Shown here piece after piece: positions 16,307 through 23,986 of a stretch of 29,847 bases of DNA. Numbering within the stretch: the stretch's first letter is position 1; every line of letters starts with the position of its first letter. The notes beneath the pieces are model-generated. The model was not told the DNA's origin, searched no databases, and saw only the letters and a program-made list of their open reading frames with translations. A program made the translations under genes and the position numbers. This DNA comes from Ferrovibrio terrae_B (GTDB lineage: Bacteria; Pseudomonadota; Alphaproteobacteria; Ferrovibrionales; Ferrovibrionaceae), in NCBI RefSeq assembly GCF_943371255.1, contig NZ_CALRUC010000050.1, forward strand, positions 1 to 29,847, given 5' to 3'.

Positions 16307-17272
16307 ATGGATATCTCTCCCGCGACGATCGTACTGGTCGTTCTCGCCATTCTGGTCGTCGTCACCATCCTCGCCGGCGTCAAGACCGTGTCGCAGGGCC
16401 AGCAGTGGACGGTCGAGCGGTTCGGCCGCTACACCCGCACGCTGACGCCCGGCATTCACCTGATCATCCCCTATATCGAGCAGGTGGGTCACAAGATCTC
16501 GGTGATGGAGATCGTGCTAGAAATCCCCGAGCAGGAGGTCATCACCAAGGACAACGCCACGGTCACCGCAGACGGCATTGTCTTTTACCAGATTCTCGAT
16601 GTGGTGAAGGCCGCCTACGAAGTGCAGAACCTGACCATCGCACTCAGCACCCTGGCGATGACCAATGTGCGTGCCGTGATCGGCGCCATGGACCTGGATG
16701 AAGCCCTGTCGCAGCGCGACCAGATCAATCGCCGGCTGCTGTCGGTGATCGATCAGGCCACCTCGCCCTGGGGCGTCAAGGTCACCCGCATCGAGCTGCG
16801 CAACATCCAGCCACCGCAGAATCTGCTCGACGCCATGGGCAAGCAGATGACGGCGGAGCGCAGCAAGCGCGCGGAAATCCTGGCCGCCGAAGGCGAGAAA
16901 CAGGCCGCCATCCTGCGCGCCGAGGGCCAGAAGCAGGCTGCCGTGCTGGAGGCCGAAGGCCGCCGCGATGCCGCACAACGCGATGCCGAAGCACGCGAGC
17001 GGCTGGCCGAGGCCGAGGCACGCGCCACCAAGTCGGTCAGCGACGCGATCTCGGGCGGCAATATCGCCGCCATCAATTATTTCGTCGCGCAGAAATACAT
17101 CGAGGCCTTCGCCAAGCTGGCCGAGAGCCCGAACCAGAAGATGATCATGATGCCGATGGAAGCCACCGGCATCGTTGCCAGCCTGGCCGGCATCGCCGAA
17201 CTGGCCAAGGAAGCCCAGGGCCGCGCGACCACCGCCGTGCCGCCCAAACCCTGGGGCGAACCGAAAGCATGA
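16307..17272 (+). CDS. SPFH/stomatin-prohibitin family membrane protein (QmcA-like)
   Basis: The 321-residue protein has one N-terminal membrane segment (TIVLVVLAILVVVTILAGV, about 8-26), then the SPFH domain (VSQGQQWTVERFGRYTRTLTPGIHLIIPYIEQV to about residue 190). A long Ala/Glu/Gln/Arg-rich coiled coil follows at about 190-260 (AEGEKQAAILRAEGQKQA). This is the paraslipin/QmcA pattern: oligomeric membrane scaffolds linked to membrane microdomains and FtsH-type proteolysis. The ATG at 16307 is preceded by AAAGG; upstream in-frame codons look non-coding. The next gene, 10 bp downstream, encodes an NfeD protein, the usual partner of this subfamily. Confidence 0.93.
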   Translation: MDISPATIVLVVLAILVVVTILAGVKTVSQGQQWTVERFGRYTRTLTPGIHLIIPYIEQVGHKISVMEIVLEIPEQEVITKDNATVTADGIVFYQILDVVKAAYEVQNLTIALSTLAMTNVRAVIGAMDLDEALSQRDQINRRLLSVIDQATSPWGVKVTRIELRNIQPPQNLLDAMGKQMTAERSKRAEILAAEGEKQAAILRAEGQKQAAVLEAEGRRDAAQRDAEARERLAEAEARATKSVSDAISGGNIAAINYFVAQKYIEAFAKLAESPNQKMIMMPMEATGIVASLAGIAELAKEAQGRATTAVPPKPWGEPKA

Positions 17273-17282
17273 GGCGCTGACC

Positions 17283-17717
17283 ATGCCATTCACTCTGCTT
17301 GCCTGGCATTGGCTGGCGGCCGGCCTGATTCTGGTGGTGCTGGAAGTCGTGGTCTCCGGCAATATCCTGGTCTGGCTCGGCCTACCCGCCCTGGCCGTAG
17401 GCGCCATCCTGCTCGCCTTCCCGGAGCTGTCGCTCGCCGCGCAGCTTGGCCTGTATGGCGTCCTTGCTGTACTGGCACTCGGCTGCGGCCTGCTGCTGCG
17501 GCGCCATCGCACCAGCAGCGAGCAAACCGTCAATACCGGCACAGCCCGTCTCATCGGCCAGCATGCCGTCCTGTCCAGCGCATTGCAGGCCGGGCGCGGC
17601 GAGATCCAGCTGGGCGACAGCTTCTGGCCGGTCAGCGGCCCCGACCTTCCGGCCGGCACTGAAGTGGTGATCGTTGCCGCCGATGGCGTTGTGCTGCAGG
17701 TCGAACCGAAAGCCTGA
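17283..17717 (+). CDS. NfeD family membrane protein
   Basis: The 144-residue protein has two to three N-terminal hydrophobic segments within residues 5-70 (LLAWHWLAAGLILVVLEVVVSGNILVWLGLPALAVGAI and following). The soluble C-terminal part from about 85 is probably an OB-fold (LIGQHAVLSSALQAGRGEIQLGDSFWPVSGPDLPAGTEVVIVAADGVVLQV). This is the short NfeD form without the ClpP-like protease domain. GAGG overlaps the end of the SPFH gene 8 nt before the ATG at 17283. NfeD and SPFH proteins are known to be encoded as pairs and to act together in membranes. It converges on the exporter gene, with 9 bp between the stops. Confidence 0.92.
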   Translation: MPFTLLAWHWLAAGLILVVLEVVVSGNILVWLGLPALAVGAILLAFPELSLAAQLGLYGVLAVLALGCGLLLRRHRTSSEQTVNTGTARLIGQHAVLSSALQAGRGEIQLGDSFWPVSGPDLPAGTEVVIVAADGVVLQVEPKA

Positions 17718-17726
17718 ACGGCCGAC

Positions 17727-18047
17727 CTAAACCTCGGTCACCAGCTTGAGTCCGATGATGCCGGCGACGATCAGCCCGATGCAGGCGAGCCGCAGCAGGG
17801 CCGCACTTTCACCGAACAGAACGATGCCGAGCACCACGGTGCCGATGGTGCCGATGCCGGTCCAGATCGCGTAAGCCGTGCCAAGCGGCAGGGTCTTCAG
17901 CGCCAGGCCGAGCAGGAAAAGGCTGACCACCATTGCGCTGACGGTGGCCAGCGTCGGCCACAGCCGGGTGAAGCCATCGGTGTATTTCAGGCCGACCGCC
18001 CAGCCCACTTCGGCGAGACCGGCGAAAAACAGAATGATCCATGCCAT
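17727..18047 (-). CDS. gdx: small multidrug resistance family guanidinium exporter (SugE/Gdx)
   Basis: The 106-residue protein has four membrane helices. It carries the residues that mark the Gdx guanidinium exporters: Gly10, essential Glu13, Trp16, Ser42 and Trp62 (IWTGIG). The starting sequence MAWIILFFAGLAEVGWAVGLKYTDGF closely resembles E. coli SugE/Gdx. Gdx proteins are homodimers that export guanidinium in exchange for protons. The ATG at 18047 is preceded by AAGGGA. A guanidine-II riboswitch and a plausible promoter lie directly upstream, which strongly supports the guanidine role over general drug export. Confidence 0.95.
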   Translation of the reverse strand: MAWIILFFAGLAEVGWAVGLKYTDGFTRLWPTLATVSAMVVSLFLLGLALKTLPLGTAYAIWTGIGTIGTVVLGIVLFGESAALLRLACIGLIVAGIIGLKLVTEV

Positions 18048-18071
18048 GGCGAATGATCCCTTCGCGCAACA

Positions 18072-18121
18072 GCAGGGTCGTCCCTGCCGATCCTCAACAT
18101 GCCAAGCCGGGCCGTCCCGGC
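18072..18121 (-). promoter_or_regulatory. guanidine-II riboswitch (mini-ykkC)
   Basis: On the minus strand two hairpins occur in series. The first is GCCGGG-ACGG-CCCGGC (18121-18106) and the second is GCAGGG-ACGA-CCCTGC (18087-18072), with an 18-nt linker. Perfect 6-bp stems capped by ACGR tetraloops define the mini-ykkC class, in which guanidinium binding joins the two loops. The second hairpin ends about 10 nt before the Shine-Dalgarno region of gdx, consistent with translational control. Recognition is by motif; no covariance search was possible. Confidence 0.92.
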
Positions 18122-18127
18122 AGGCCT

Positions 18128-18156
18128 GATATGGCGTAGCGCAACGCTGGTGGCAA
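18128..18156 (-). promoter_or_regulatory. candidate promoter of the riboswitch-gdx transcript
   Basis: On the minus strand TTGCCA (18156-18151) and CATATC (18133-18128) are separated by exactly 17 bp. The predicted transcription start, about 7 nt further on, falls right at the first base of the first riboswitch hairpin. The -35 is good and the -10 is weak. Confidence 0.5.
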
Positions 18157-18176
18157 GCACGACTGCTGGCGCGGGA

Positions 18177-18695
18177 TCAGCCGGCGCGAGGCGGCGTCAT
18201 GATCTGTGCGGCCAGCAGCATATCCGGGGTCTCGCCATCGCGGGCCAGCGGCAGAATCAGCCCTTCAAAATTCGCCGACATGCCGGTGGCGGTGGTCCCG
18301 CTGACACTGGCCCAGAGCGGCTGGCGCGCCTGCATCGCCTGCAGATAGGCGGCATGGGCGCGCAGCGCGAAATGCGGGTCGGGATGCTGGTCGAGGAACC
18401 GCCCGGTCAGATCGAAGCCGCGGTAATCCGTCACCGCGCTGCCGAACAGCCGATAGCGGAACCGCGGTCCGGTCTCGGCCGAAACGATATCGAGCAAGAA
18501 AAGATGCCCGAGCAGATAGGCCAGGTCTTCCGGCTGGAAATCACCGCGTGACGGCAGGCTGCGGCCGGCACGCCAGCGATCCCAGGCCTGCAACAGGCGC
18601 CGCAGCCGCTCATCGCCGATCTGTTGCAACACCTGGTCCGGCGGTGCACATAGCACGCCGTGTATCTCGGCGAGGGGTTGCGTCACAAGATTCAC
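18177..18695 (-). CDS. PAS_5-type domain protein
   Basis: The likely product has 172 residues, from a GTG at 18695 with AAGGAAG 5 nt upstream. The frame is open to 18908, but that part overlaps the chemoreceptor gene in another frame and reads as low-quality coding. The protein has the pattern of the alphaproteobacterial PAS_5 family: an early LLQAWDRWRAGRSLPSRGDF segment, then LAYLLGHLFLLDIV, then FRYRLFGSAVTDYRGFDLTGRFLD, and a C-terminal LPLARDGETPDMLLAA strand region. It has no output domain, so it is a lone sensor-like module of unknown ligand. It starts 31 bp after the decayed tail of the chemoreceptor gene upstream and may be cotranscribed with it. The family call is by pattern; the start is moderately sure. 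Confidence 0.75.
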   Translation of the reverse strand: MNLVTQPLAEIHGVLCAPPDQVLQQIGDERLRRLLQAWDRWRAGRSLPSRGDFQPEDLAYLLGHLFLLDIVSAETGPRFRYRLFGSAVTDYRGFDLTGRFLDQHPDPHFALRAHAAYLQAMQARQPLWASVSGTTATGMSANFEGLILPLARDGETPDMLLAAQIMTPPRAG

Positions 18696-18726
18696 AATCG
18701 CTTCCTTTCGCACGGCGGCGCCGCGA

Positions 18727-18795
18727 TCAGAATTCCTGCCCGTCGTCATGCCCGGCAGCAACGGCAGAAGCCGCGACCGGTTTCGTAGCGACGGC
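18727..18795 (-). pseudogene. decayed in-frame C-terminal tail of the adjacent chemoreceptor
   Basis: Directly after the TAA stop at 18798-18796, the same frame continues for 22 codons to a TGA at 18729-18727. The residues are Ala/Val/Lys/Pro-rich and end in DDGQEF. The two neighbouring chemoreceptors end in an Ala/Pro/Lys linker followed by EDWQEF or DDWQEF and a stop. This segment is therefore best read as the remnant of the same tail, cut off by a nonsense codon and carrying a Trp-to-Gly change in the pentapeptide. Confidence 0.8.
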
Positions 18796-20706
18796 TTATG
18801 CGGCCGGACTGTTGCCCAGTTTGAAGAAGCCGACGAGTTCGGCCAGCTGGCGGCCCTGTTCGGCGAGCGACTGCGCCGAAGCCGAGGTCTCTTCCACCAG
18901 GGCGCCATTGCGCTGGGTCATCTCGTCCATGCTGCCGACGGCCGTGTTGACCTGCTCCAGGCCGGTGGCCTGCTCGCGCGAGGCCGCGGCAATCTCGGCA
19001 ACGATATCACTCACCTTCTTGATCGCGGTGACGATCTCGGTCAGCGAGGCGCCGGTCTGGTTCACCAGCGCGGCGCCGGTTTTCACCTGGGCATTGGATT
19101 CCGCGATCAGCGCCTTGATATCCTTTGACGCATTGGCCGAACGCTGGGCCAGCGCCCGCACTTCCTGCGCCACCACGGCAAAGCCCTTGCCGGCTTCGCC
19201 TGCCCTCGCCGCCTCAACACTCGCGTTGAGCGCGAGCAGGTTGGTCTGGAAGGCGATCTCGTCGATCAGGCCGATGATATCAGCGATCTTCTGCGCACTG
19301 CCCTCGATCTTGGTCACCGCCGTCACCGCATCACTGACCACGCTGCCGCCCTTTTGCGCCGTGTCACGCGCAACAACCGCCAACTGGTTGGCAGCCTGTG
19401 CATTGTCGGCATTCTGCTTCACGGTGGCCGTGATCTCATGCATCGAGGCGGCGGTTTCTTCAATCGAAGCGGCCTGCGATTCCGTGCGACTGGCCAGATC
19501 CTGGCTGCCGGTGGAGATTTCCGAAGAGGCCTCGCGCACCATATGGGCTGTCTCGGTCAGCTTAAGGGCGAAGTCCCGCAATTGTGCACTGAGGTCATTC
19601 GCACTGCTCTTCAGCTTGCCGAACACCCCGCGATAATTACCCCGCACTGTCTTGCTGAGATCACCGCCGGCCATGGCCTCCATATTGCCGGCCAGCTCGC
19701 CGGTCACGGTCTGCAGGGTCTCGACCAGCTGATTGAGGTTCTGGCTGACAACGAGCAGGAAGCCATCTTTATCGTTTTCGACAATGCGGCTGCCAAGATC
19801 GCCCGCAGCAATCTGCTCCACCAGGGCAGCAATCTCCGTGCCGGCCTGGGCCTCGCGGTGTTCCCGCGCGGCGCGGCGTGATTCCGCCTCCTGGGTCTGC
19901 CGTGCCACCTGGGCCTCGGCCTCCTGACGAGCAATGGCATTGGTCTTGAACACCAAAACGGCCTGCGCCATCTGGCCGATCTCGTCGCGACGCGTCGTGG
20001 AAGGCACGTCGAGATCGACATTGCCCTGTGCCAGCCGGCGCATGATCTCGGTGAGAGTGGTCAGCGGTCCGTTCACCCGCCAAACCATCAGCATCAGGCA
20101 ATAGCCTAGCAGCATCACAACGACCAGCGCGGCGATCGAACCGGCGATCAGCCGGATTTCATCCTCGGCCAGCTGCCGGGCGACAATCTCGTTGATTTCC
20201 GCATCCTGGAACTGGCTGGCCTGGCGCAGGGTCTTGCGGGCGGCGGCGGCATAATCCACCCATTCCTCATAATCCGCTTCGGTCAGCTTGGCCGTTTTCA
20301 GCTTGGCCGCAATTTTCGTGGCATAGGTATCTATATTCTGGAAAGCCTTGTCGAAATCCTGGTTCCAATATGCCGGACGCGGCTGACCGACAACGGTGCC
20401 AAGCACCTTGACGTGGTTCTGCACATCGCGATTGAAAGCTGCGATACGATCGGCCGAGCCGGGGGCGGAATACACGCCGGCCAGAACGCCCAGCAGGCGA
20501 TTGTTCAATGCCTCGGTCGCCTGGAGAATGTCGGCGATCTCGGCCTTCTCACGCAGGTCATGCGTCGTGAAGGATTTCAGGAATCCGTCGCTCTGGTAGA
20601 TCGCAAGCAACAGGAAGGCCGCCATGCCCATCGTGGTGATCGCGCCCAGAATCAACGAGATCGAGACCTTCAGGAAGGTCCGATGCATCACACTCAAACC
20701 CGACAT
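18796..20706 (-). CDS. methyl-accepting chemotaxis protein, C-terminal tail lost
   Basis: The 636-residue receptor has a first membrane helix at about 14-37, a helical periplasmic domain of about 150 residues, a second helix at about 186-209, and a HAMP domain (VNGPLTTLTEIMRRLAQGNVDLDVPSTTRRDEIGQMA, 211-247). A second HAMP-like region (AALVEQIAAGDLGSRI) and the MCP signalling domain follow, with the highly conserved hairpin tip DEIAFQTNLLALNASVEAARAGEAGKGFAVVAQEVRAL. It should cluster with CheA and CheW and control the flagellar or another chemosensory pathway. The start at 20706 has GGAG 9 nt upstream. It ends at GFFKLGNSPAA with TAA, whereas in-frame tail codons continue downstream. It therefore lacks the W-x-x-F pentapeptide present in the two receptors encoded upstream. 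Ligand unknown. Confidence 0.95.
   Translation of the reverse strand: MSGLSVMHRTFLKVSISLILGAITTMGMAAFLLLAIYQSDGFLKSFTTHDLREKAEIADILQATEALNNRLLGVLAGVYSAPGSADRIAAFNRDVQNHVKVLGTVVGQPRPAYWNQDFDKAFQNIDTYATKIAAKLKTAKLTEADYEEWVDYAAAARKTLRQASQFQDAEINEIVARQLAEDEIRLIAGSIAALVVVMLLGYCLMLMVWRVNGPLTTLTEIMRRLAQGNVDLDVPSTTRRDEIGQMAQAVLVFKTNAIARQEAEAQVARQTQEAESRRAAREHREAQAGTEIAALVEQIAAGDLGSRIVENDKDGFLLVVSQNLNQLVETLQTVTGELAGNMEAMAGGDLSKTVRGNYRGVFGKLKSSANDLSAQLRDFALKLTETAHMVREASSEISTGSQDLASRTESQAASIEETAASMHEITATVKQNADNAQAANQLAVVARDTAQKGGSVVSDAVTAVTKIEGSAQKIADIIGLIDEIAFQTNLLALNASVEAARAGEAGKGFAVVAQEVRALAQRSANASKDIKALIAESNAQVKTGAALVNQTGASLTEIVTAIKKVSDIVAEIAAASREQATGLEQVNTAVGSMDEMTQRNGALVEETSASAQSLAEQGRQLAELVGFFKLGNSPAA
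18821..19490 (-). repeat. chemoreceptor signalling-domain repeat, copy 1
   Basis: This 670-bp stretch is collinear and gap-free with 21630-22299 and 24210-24879 and highly similar to both. It codes for the conserved signalling domain. By eye this copy is closer to copy 3 than to copy 2, for example in the shared GRQLAELVGFFKLG codons. Confidence 0.85.
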
Positions 20707-20762
20707 GGTAGTGCTCCGTCATATTGCCTCCGGCATGTCATCTGCCGGTTTTCGTGTTGATC

Positions 20763-20802
20763 ATAAAACATGAAGGCGGTGCGCCTGGCGCCCCGCCTTC
20801 AT
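20763..20802 (-). terminator. intrinsic terminator after the rhodanese-like gene
   Basis: On the minus strand ATGAAGGCGG (20802-20793) pairs with CCGCCTTCAT (20779-20770), enclosing a GC-rich loop, and GTTTTATG follows. It begins 16 bp after the stop codon of the rhodanese-like gene and separates that gene from the chemoreceptor gene. Confidence 0.8.
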
Positions 20803-20817
20803 CGATCTGCAACGGTT

Positions 20818-21261
20818 TCAGTTCTCAACCGGGAATCCGCTGGCGCTCCAATCGGCCCAGCCGCTGCGCAGCCAGTTGACGTTCTTGAAACCCGCCGCCA
20901 CGGCCGCCTTGACCGCGTAGACAGCGCTCCAGCCGTCAGTGCCATGGCCGTGAATGATGATCACGGCATCCTTGTCGGCGCCGAGGATCGCGGTATCCAT
21001 GGTCTTGTCATTGGCGTTGACCGCCGCGCTGGCCGACTTCGCGCCCGGAATATGGCCGTCGGCAAAGGAGGCCTTCTTACGCACGTCGAACACCTTCGCA
21101 CCCTTGGCCAGCAGCGCCTTGGCATCGGCCGCGGCAATGGTCTTGGCGCCGTCCAGCGTGGCCGGGGTCTCCCCGGTCTGGGCGAAAGCGGGCACCGTCA
21201 TGGCAAGGCAAGGCAGCAGCACCAGAACCCGTGCCAGACGGGTCAATGTAATCCAACGCAT
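20818..21261 (-). CDS. exported rhodanese-like protein lacking the catalytic cysteine
   Basis: The 147-residue product starts at the ATG at 21261, with AGGAGA 6 nt upstream. An upstream in-frame ATG at 21357 would place a long polar stretch before the signal peptide. The signal peptide (MRWITLTRLARVLVLLPCLAMTVPAFAQ) implies a periplasmic location. The rest is one rhodanese domain: KVFDVRKKASFADGHIPGA and GFKNVNWLRSGWADWSASGFPVEN are classic. In the active-site loop, where C-x-x-G-x-R/x-S is expected, the sequence is IHGHGTDGWS, with His at the Cys position. It is therefore probably not a sulfurtransferase and may act as a binding or scaffold domain. It sits between two chemoreceptor genes and has its own terminator. 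Confidence 0.88.
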   Translation of the reverse strand: MRWITLTRLARVLVLLPCLAMTVPAFAQTGETPATLDGAKTIAAADAKALLAKGAKVFDVRKKASFADGHIPGAKSASAAVNANDKTMDTAILGADKDAVIIIHGHGTDGWSAVYAVKAAVAAGFKNVNWLRSGWADWSASGFPVEN

Positions 21262-21418
21262 CCGTATCTCCTGTTGTTCTTCTTCCGGAGCGCAGGATTG
21301 ATTTCGCCGCGCCCTTATTGCGGGCCGGACGGTATGGACGTACCCCATAAAACTCAAATAACTAAACGATAACCTATCGGAATGCTTAGGATATTACCGT
21401 TTTGCGGGTATTCCGGTG

Positions 21419-23908
21419 CTAGAATTCTTGCCAGTCCTCGCCACCGGCCGCGGCAGCCGGTGCCGGTGCCGGTTTTGGTGTGGCAACCGGTTTCGGCGCC
21501 GGTTTTGCAGCCGGCTTGGCCGTCGCCACAACCGGCCGCAGGGCCGGCTTGGCGACCGGCCGGACAACAGCCGGTTTCGCCGCTGCAACCGGCGCAGCGG
21601 CTGAACGCACCATCGTGTCGCCACCGGTCTTGAAGAAGCCGACCAGACCGGACAATTCGCCGGCCTGATTGGCCAGATTTTGCGCCGAGGCCGATGTCTG
21701 TTCCACCAGTGCGCCGTTGCGCTGGGTCATCTCATCCATGCTGCCCACGGCGGTGTTGATCTGCTCCAGGCCGGTGGCCTGTTCGCGCGAGGCCGCCGCA
21801 ATCTCGGCGACGATATCGCTCACCTTCTTGATCGCGGTAACGATCTCGGTCAGCGAGGCACCGGTGCGACCGACCAGATCGGCGCCGGTTTTGACCTGGC
21901 TGTTCGATTCCTGGATCAGCGCCTTGATGTCCTTGGACGCATTGGCCGAACGCTGCGCCAGGGCACGCACCTCCTGCGCCACCACGGCAAAGCCCTTGCC
22001 GGCCTCACCTGCTCTCGCTGCCTCCACGCTGGCATTGAGGGCCAGCAGGTTGGTCTGGAAAGCGATCTCGTCGATCAGGCCGACGATGTCGGAAATCTTC
22101 TTCGCACTGGACTCGATCTGGGTCACGGCCGTCACCGCATCGGCCACCACGCTGCCGCCCTTTTCGGCGGTATCACGGGCCGCGACTGCCAGCTGGTTGG
22201 CAGCCTGGGCGTTATCCGCATTCTGCTTCACCGTGGCCGTGATTTCATGCATCGAGGCTGCGGTTTCCTCGATACTGGCTGCCTGCGATTCCGTGCGCTG
22301 GGCCAGATCCTGCGATCCTGAGGAAATCTCGCCCGAGGCATCGCGCACGGTATTCGCGCTTTCGCCCAGGCGGGCAGCGAAATCGCGCAGCCGCGTCACG
22401 GTCTCACGCGCCGCATCGGCAAGGTTGCCGAAGGCGCCCTGATACTGGCCCGATGTCGTGGTGGTGAGATCGCCCTCGCTCAGACCGCGCAGAACCCGGC
22501 CCAGATCGGCCAGCACACCCTGCAGCGTATCGGCCAGGCCATTCATCTGCTGCGACAGATCGCGGAACACGCCATCCTTGCCGGCCAGATCGATACGGCG
22601 CGACACGTCGCCGGCGCCGATGGCAATGCAGAATTGCGAAATCTCGCGGCTGATCGCCGCTTCGCTGTCGCGCTGTTCGGTCATACGCAGCCGCTCCGTC
22701 TCGGCGCGGCCACGCTCGTCAGCCTCCAGCCTCGTCTTCTCTTCTGCATTGCGCTGGAAGATACCCAGCGCCTTGGCCATGTCGCCGATCTCGTCACTGC
22801 GGTCGCCATAGCCGATCTGCGCCGCCTGGCCCTCGGCAATGCGCGTCATCGTCGTCGTCATCGCGCCCAGCGGACTGACCACGCGGCGCAGGAAAAAGAT
22901 CGCGCCGCCCAGCAGCAACAGCAGCGCGGCCAGGATAATACCTCCCTGGATGACCAGCGCCTGTGTGCGCTGGGCAATCAGATCGTCGGCGATCCGCAAC
23001 GCCTCGGCCACAGCCGCATCGCGCAGGAAGCCAGCGAAATAGAGATTGGGGTTATGACGGGCACGAAACTCGGCGACCGTGAATGGCCATTGACCACCCT
23101 TGTCGCTGCCGGCAAGGATCTCGTCATACATGCCGGGAATGGTCTTGAAATAGGCCTGATAGGTCTTGTCCACCTCGGCCTTCAGCGCCGGCGAGGCACT
23201 GATCATCTGCATCGTCATGGTAACACGATCCCACAGCGCGGCGATGCGCCCGTTGAAATCGTGGTAGCGCAGCAAAACTTCCGGCGGGATCGGCTTGCCT
23301 GAAACGATCACATTGGTCATCGGCGTGGCGCGCGCGCTGCCAGTGGCACGCATGTCGGCGGCCAGCCGGGCCAGCACCATAGTCGCCGCGACATCGGAAT
23401 CGGCCTGGCTGATCGCCGCATCATGGGCATTGAGCGCCGGCGTCATGCTGCCGACCAGATCGATGAAGGCCTGGGCATAGCCGCGCAGCACATCCTGCGG
23501 GCGCTCGGGCAACGGCCGGGCAAGGGCGGCATCCACCTTTTTGCGCCAGTCGAGCACCGTGGCCTGGGCCTGTTCGATCCGCCGCAGGTCGATCGCCGGA
23601 TGCTGCAGCGCGCGCGCCTGAGCCAGCAGGGTCTTGAAAGCCTCATCCGTGGCGGCACGCGGCTTGGCAAGGGTATCAGATTTCGGATCGCCGATCCTGG
23701 CCTCGAACAGTGCAGCATTGTCGGCGCCGCGTTCAATACCGATCAGCTCATTGGCACGCATCAGCGAACCCTGCATCTCTGCGAGCCCGCGTGCCGTGAC
23801 AGCGCTTTGCCGGTCGTTAAAGGCTTCGCGGATCATCACACCGGTCACGCCGAGCACAATCACGGCAATCAGCAGCATGAGGATCATGAAACTGTTACGG
23901 ATACGCAT
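21419..23908 (-). CDS. methyl-accepting chemotaxis protein with linker and DWQEF pentapeptide
   Basis: The 829-residue receptor has membrane helix 1 at 8-26 and a large helical periplasmic domain at about 27-316. The ELIGIERGADNAAL segment near 54-67 recalls NIT-type sensors, tentatively. Membrane helix 2 is at 317-340, HAMP at about 341-393, and a second HAMP-like unit at about 423-500. The signalling domain spans about 520-755 with its tip near 612-650. After GLVGFFK comes a 60-residue Ala/Pro/Lys/Val linker and the terminal EDWQEF. The pentapeptide D-W-Q-E-F fits the W-x-x-F pattern used to tether the adaptation enzymes CheR and CheB, as in NWETF of E. coli Tar/Tsr. The start has GGGAGGA upstream. 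It lies 78 bp downstream of a close paralogue, probably in one transcript. Confidence 0.95.
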   Translation of the reverse strand: MRIRNSFMILMLLIAVIVLGVTGVMIREAFNDRQSAVTARGLAEMQGSLMRANELIGIERGADNAALFEARIGDPKSDTLAKPRAATDEAFKTLLAQARALQHPAIDLRRIEQAQATVLDWRKKVDAALARPLPERPQDVLRGYAQAFIDLVGSMTPALNAHDAAISQADSDVAATMVLARLAADMRATGSARATPMTNVIVSGKPIPPEVLLRYHDFNGRIAALWDRVTMTMQMISASPALKAEVDKTYQAYFKTIPGMYDEILAGSDKGGQWPFTVAEFRARHNPNLYFAGFLRDAAVAEALRIADDLIAQRTQALVIQGGIILAALLLLLGGAIFFLRRVVSPLGAMTTTMTRIAEGQAAQIGYGDRSDEIGDMAKALGIFQRNAEEKTRLEADERGRAETERLRMTEQRDSEAAISREISQFCIAIGAGDVSRRIDLAGKDGVFRDLSQQMNGLADTLQGVLADLGRVLRGLSEGDLTTTTSGQYQGAFGNLADAARETVTRLRDFAARLGESANTVRDASGEISSGSQDLAQRTESQAASIEETAASMHEITATVKQNADNAQAANQLAVAARDTAEKGGSVVADAVTAVTQIESSAKKISDIVGLIDEIAFQTNLLALNASVEAARAGEAGKGFAVVAQEVRALAQRSANASKDIKALIQESNSQVKTGADLVGRTGASLTEIVTAIKKVSDIVAEIAAASREQATGLEQINTAVGSMDEMTQRNGALVEQTSASAQNLANQAGELSGLVGFFKTGGDTMVRSAAAPVAAAKPAVVRPVAKPALRPVVATAKPAAKPAPKPVATPKPAPAPAAAAGGEDWQEF
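21424..21625 (-). repeat. low-complexity Ala/Pro/Lys-coding tract
   Basis: GCCGGTTTT-like and GGCAACCGG-like units recur along this stretch, coding for the flexible linker between the signalling domain and the DWQEF tail. A similar but separately diverged tract codes for the linker of the paralogue at about 24005-24195. Confidence 0.7.
21630..22299 (-). repeat. chemoreceptor signalling-domain repeat, copy 2
   Basis: This is the middle copy of the gap-free 670-bp segment shared by the three receptor genes. It differs from copies 1 and 3 most visibly at its 3' coding end (NLANQAGELSGLVGFFKTG). Confidence 0.85.
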
Positions 23909-23986
23909 GGGAAATCCTCCCTGAGCATGTCGCCGGCTTGCAGGCCGGCCTGTCGTTTCGCGAAAGAACGCGCGGCGCGCGCCCGA

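Noticed and set aside
18696..18908. N-terminal extension of the PAS_5 protein
   Set aside because: It overlaps the chemoreceptor end in another frame and is Arg/Ser/Pro-rich; the GTG at 18695 has a proper ribosome binding site.
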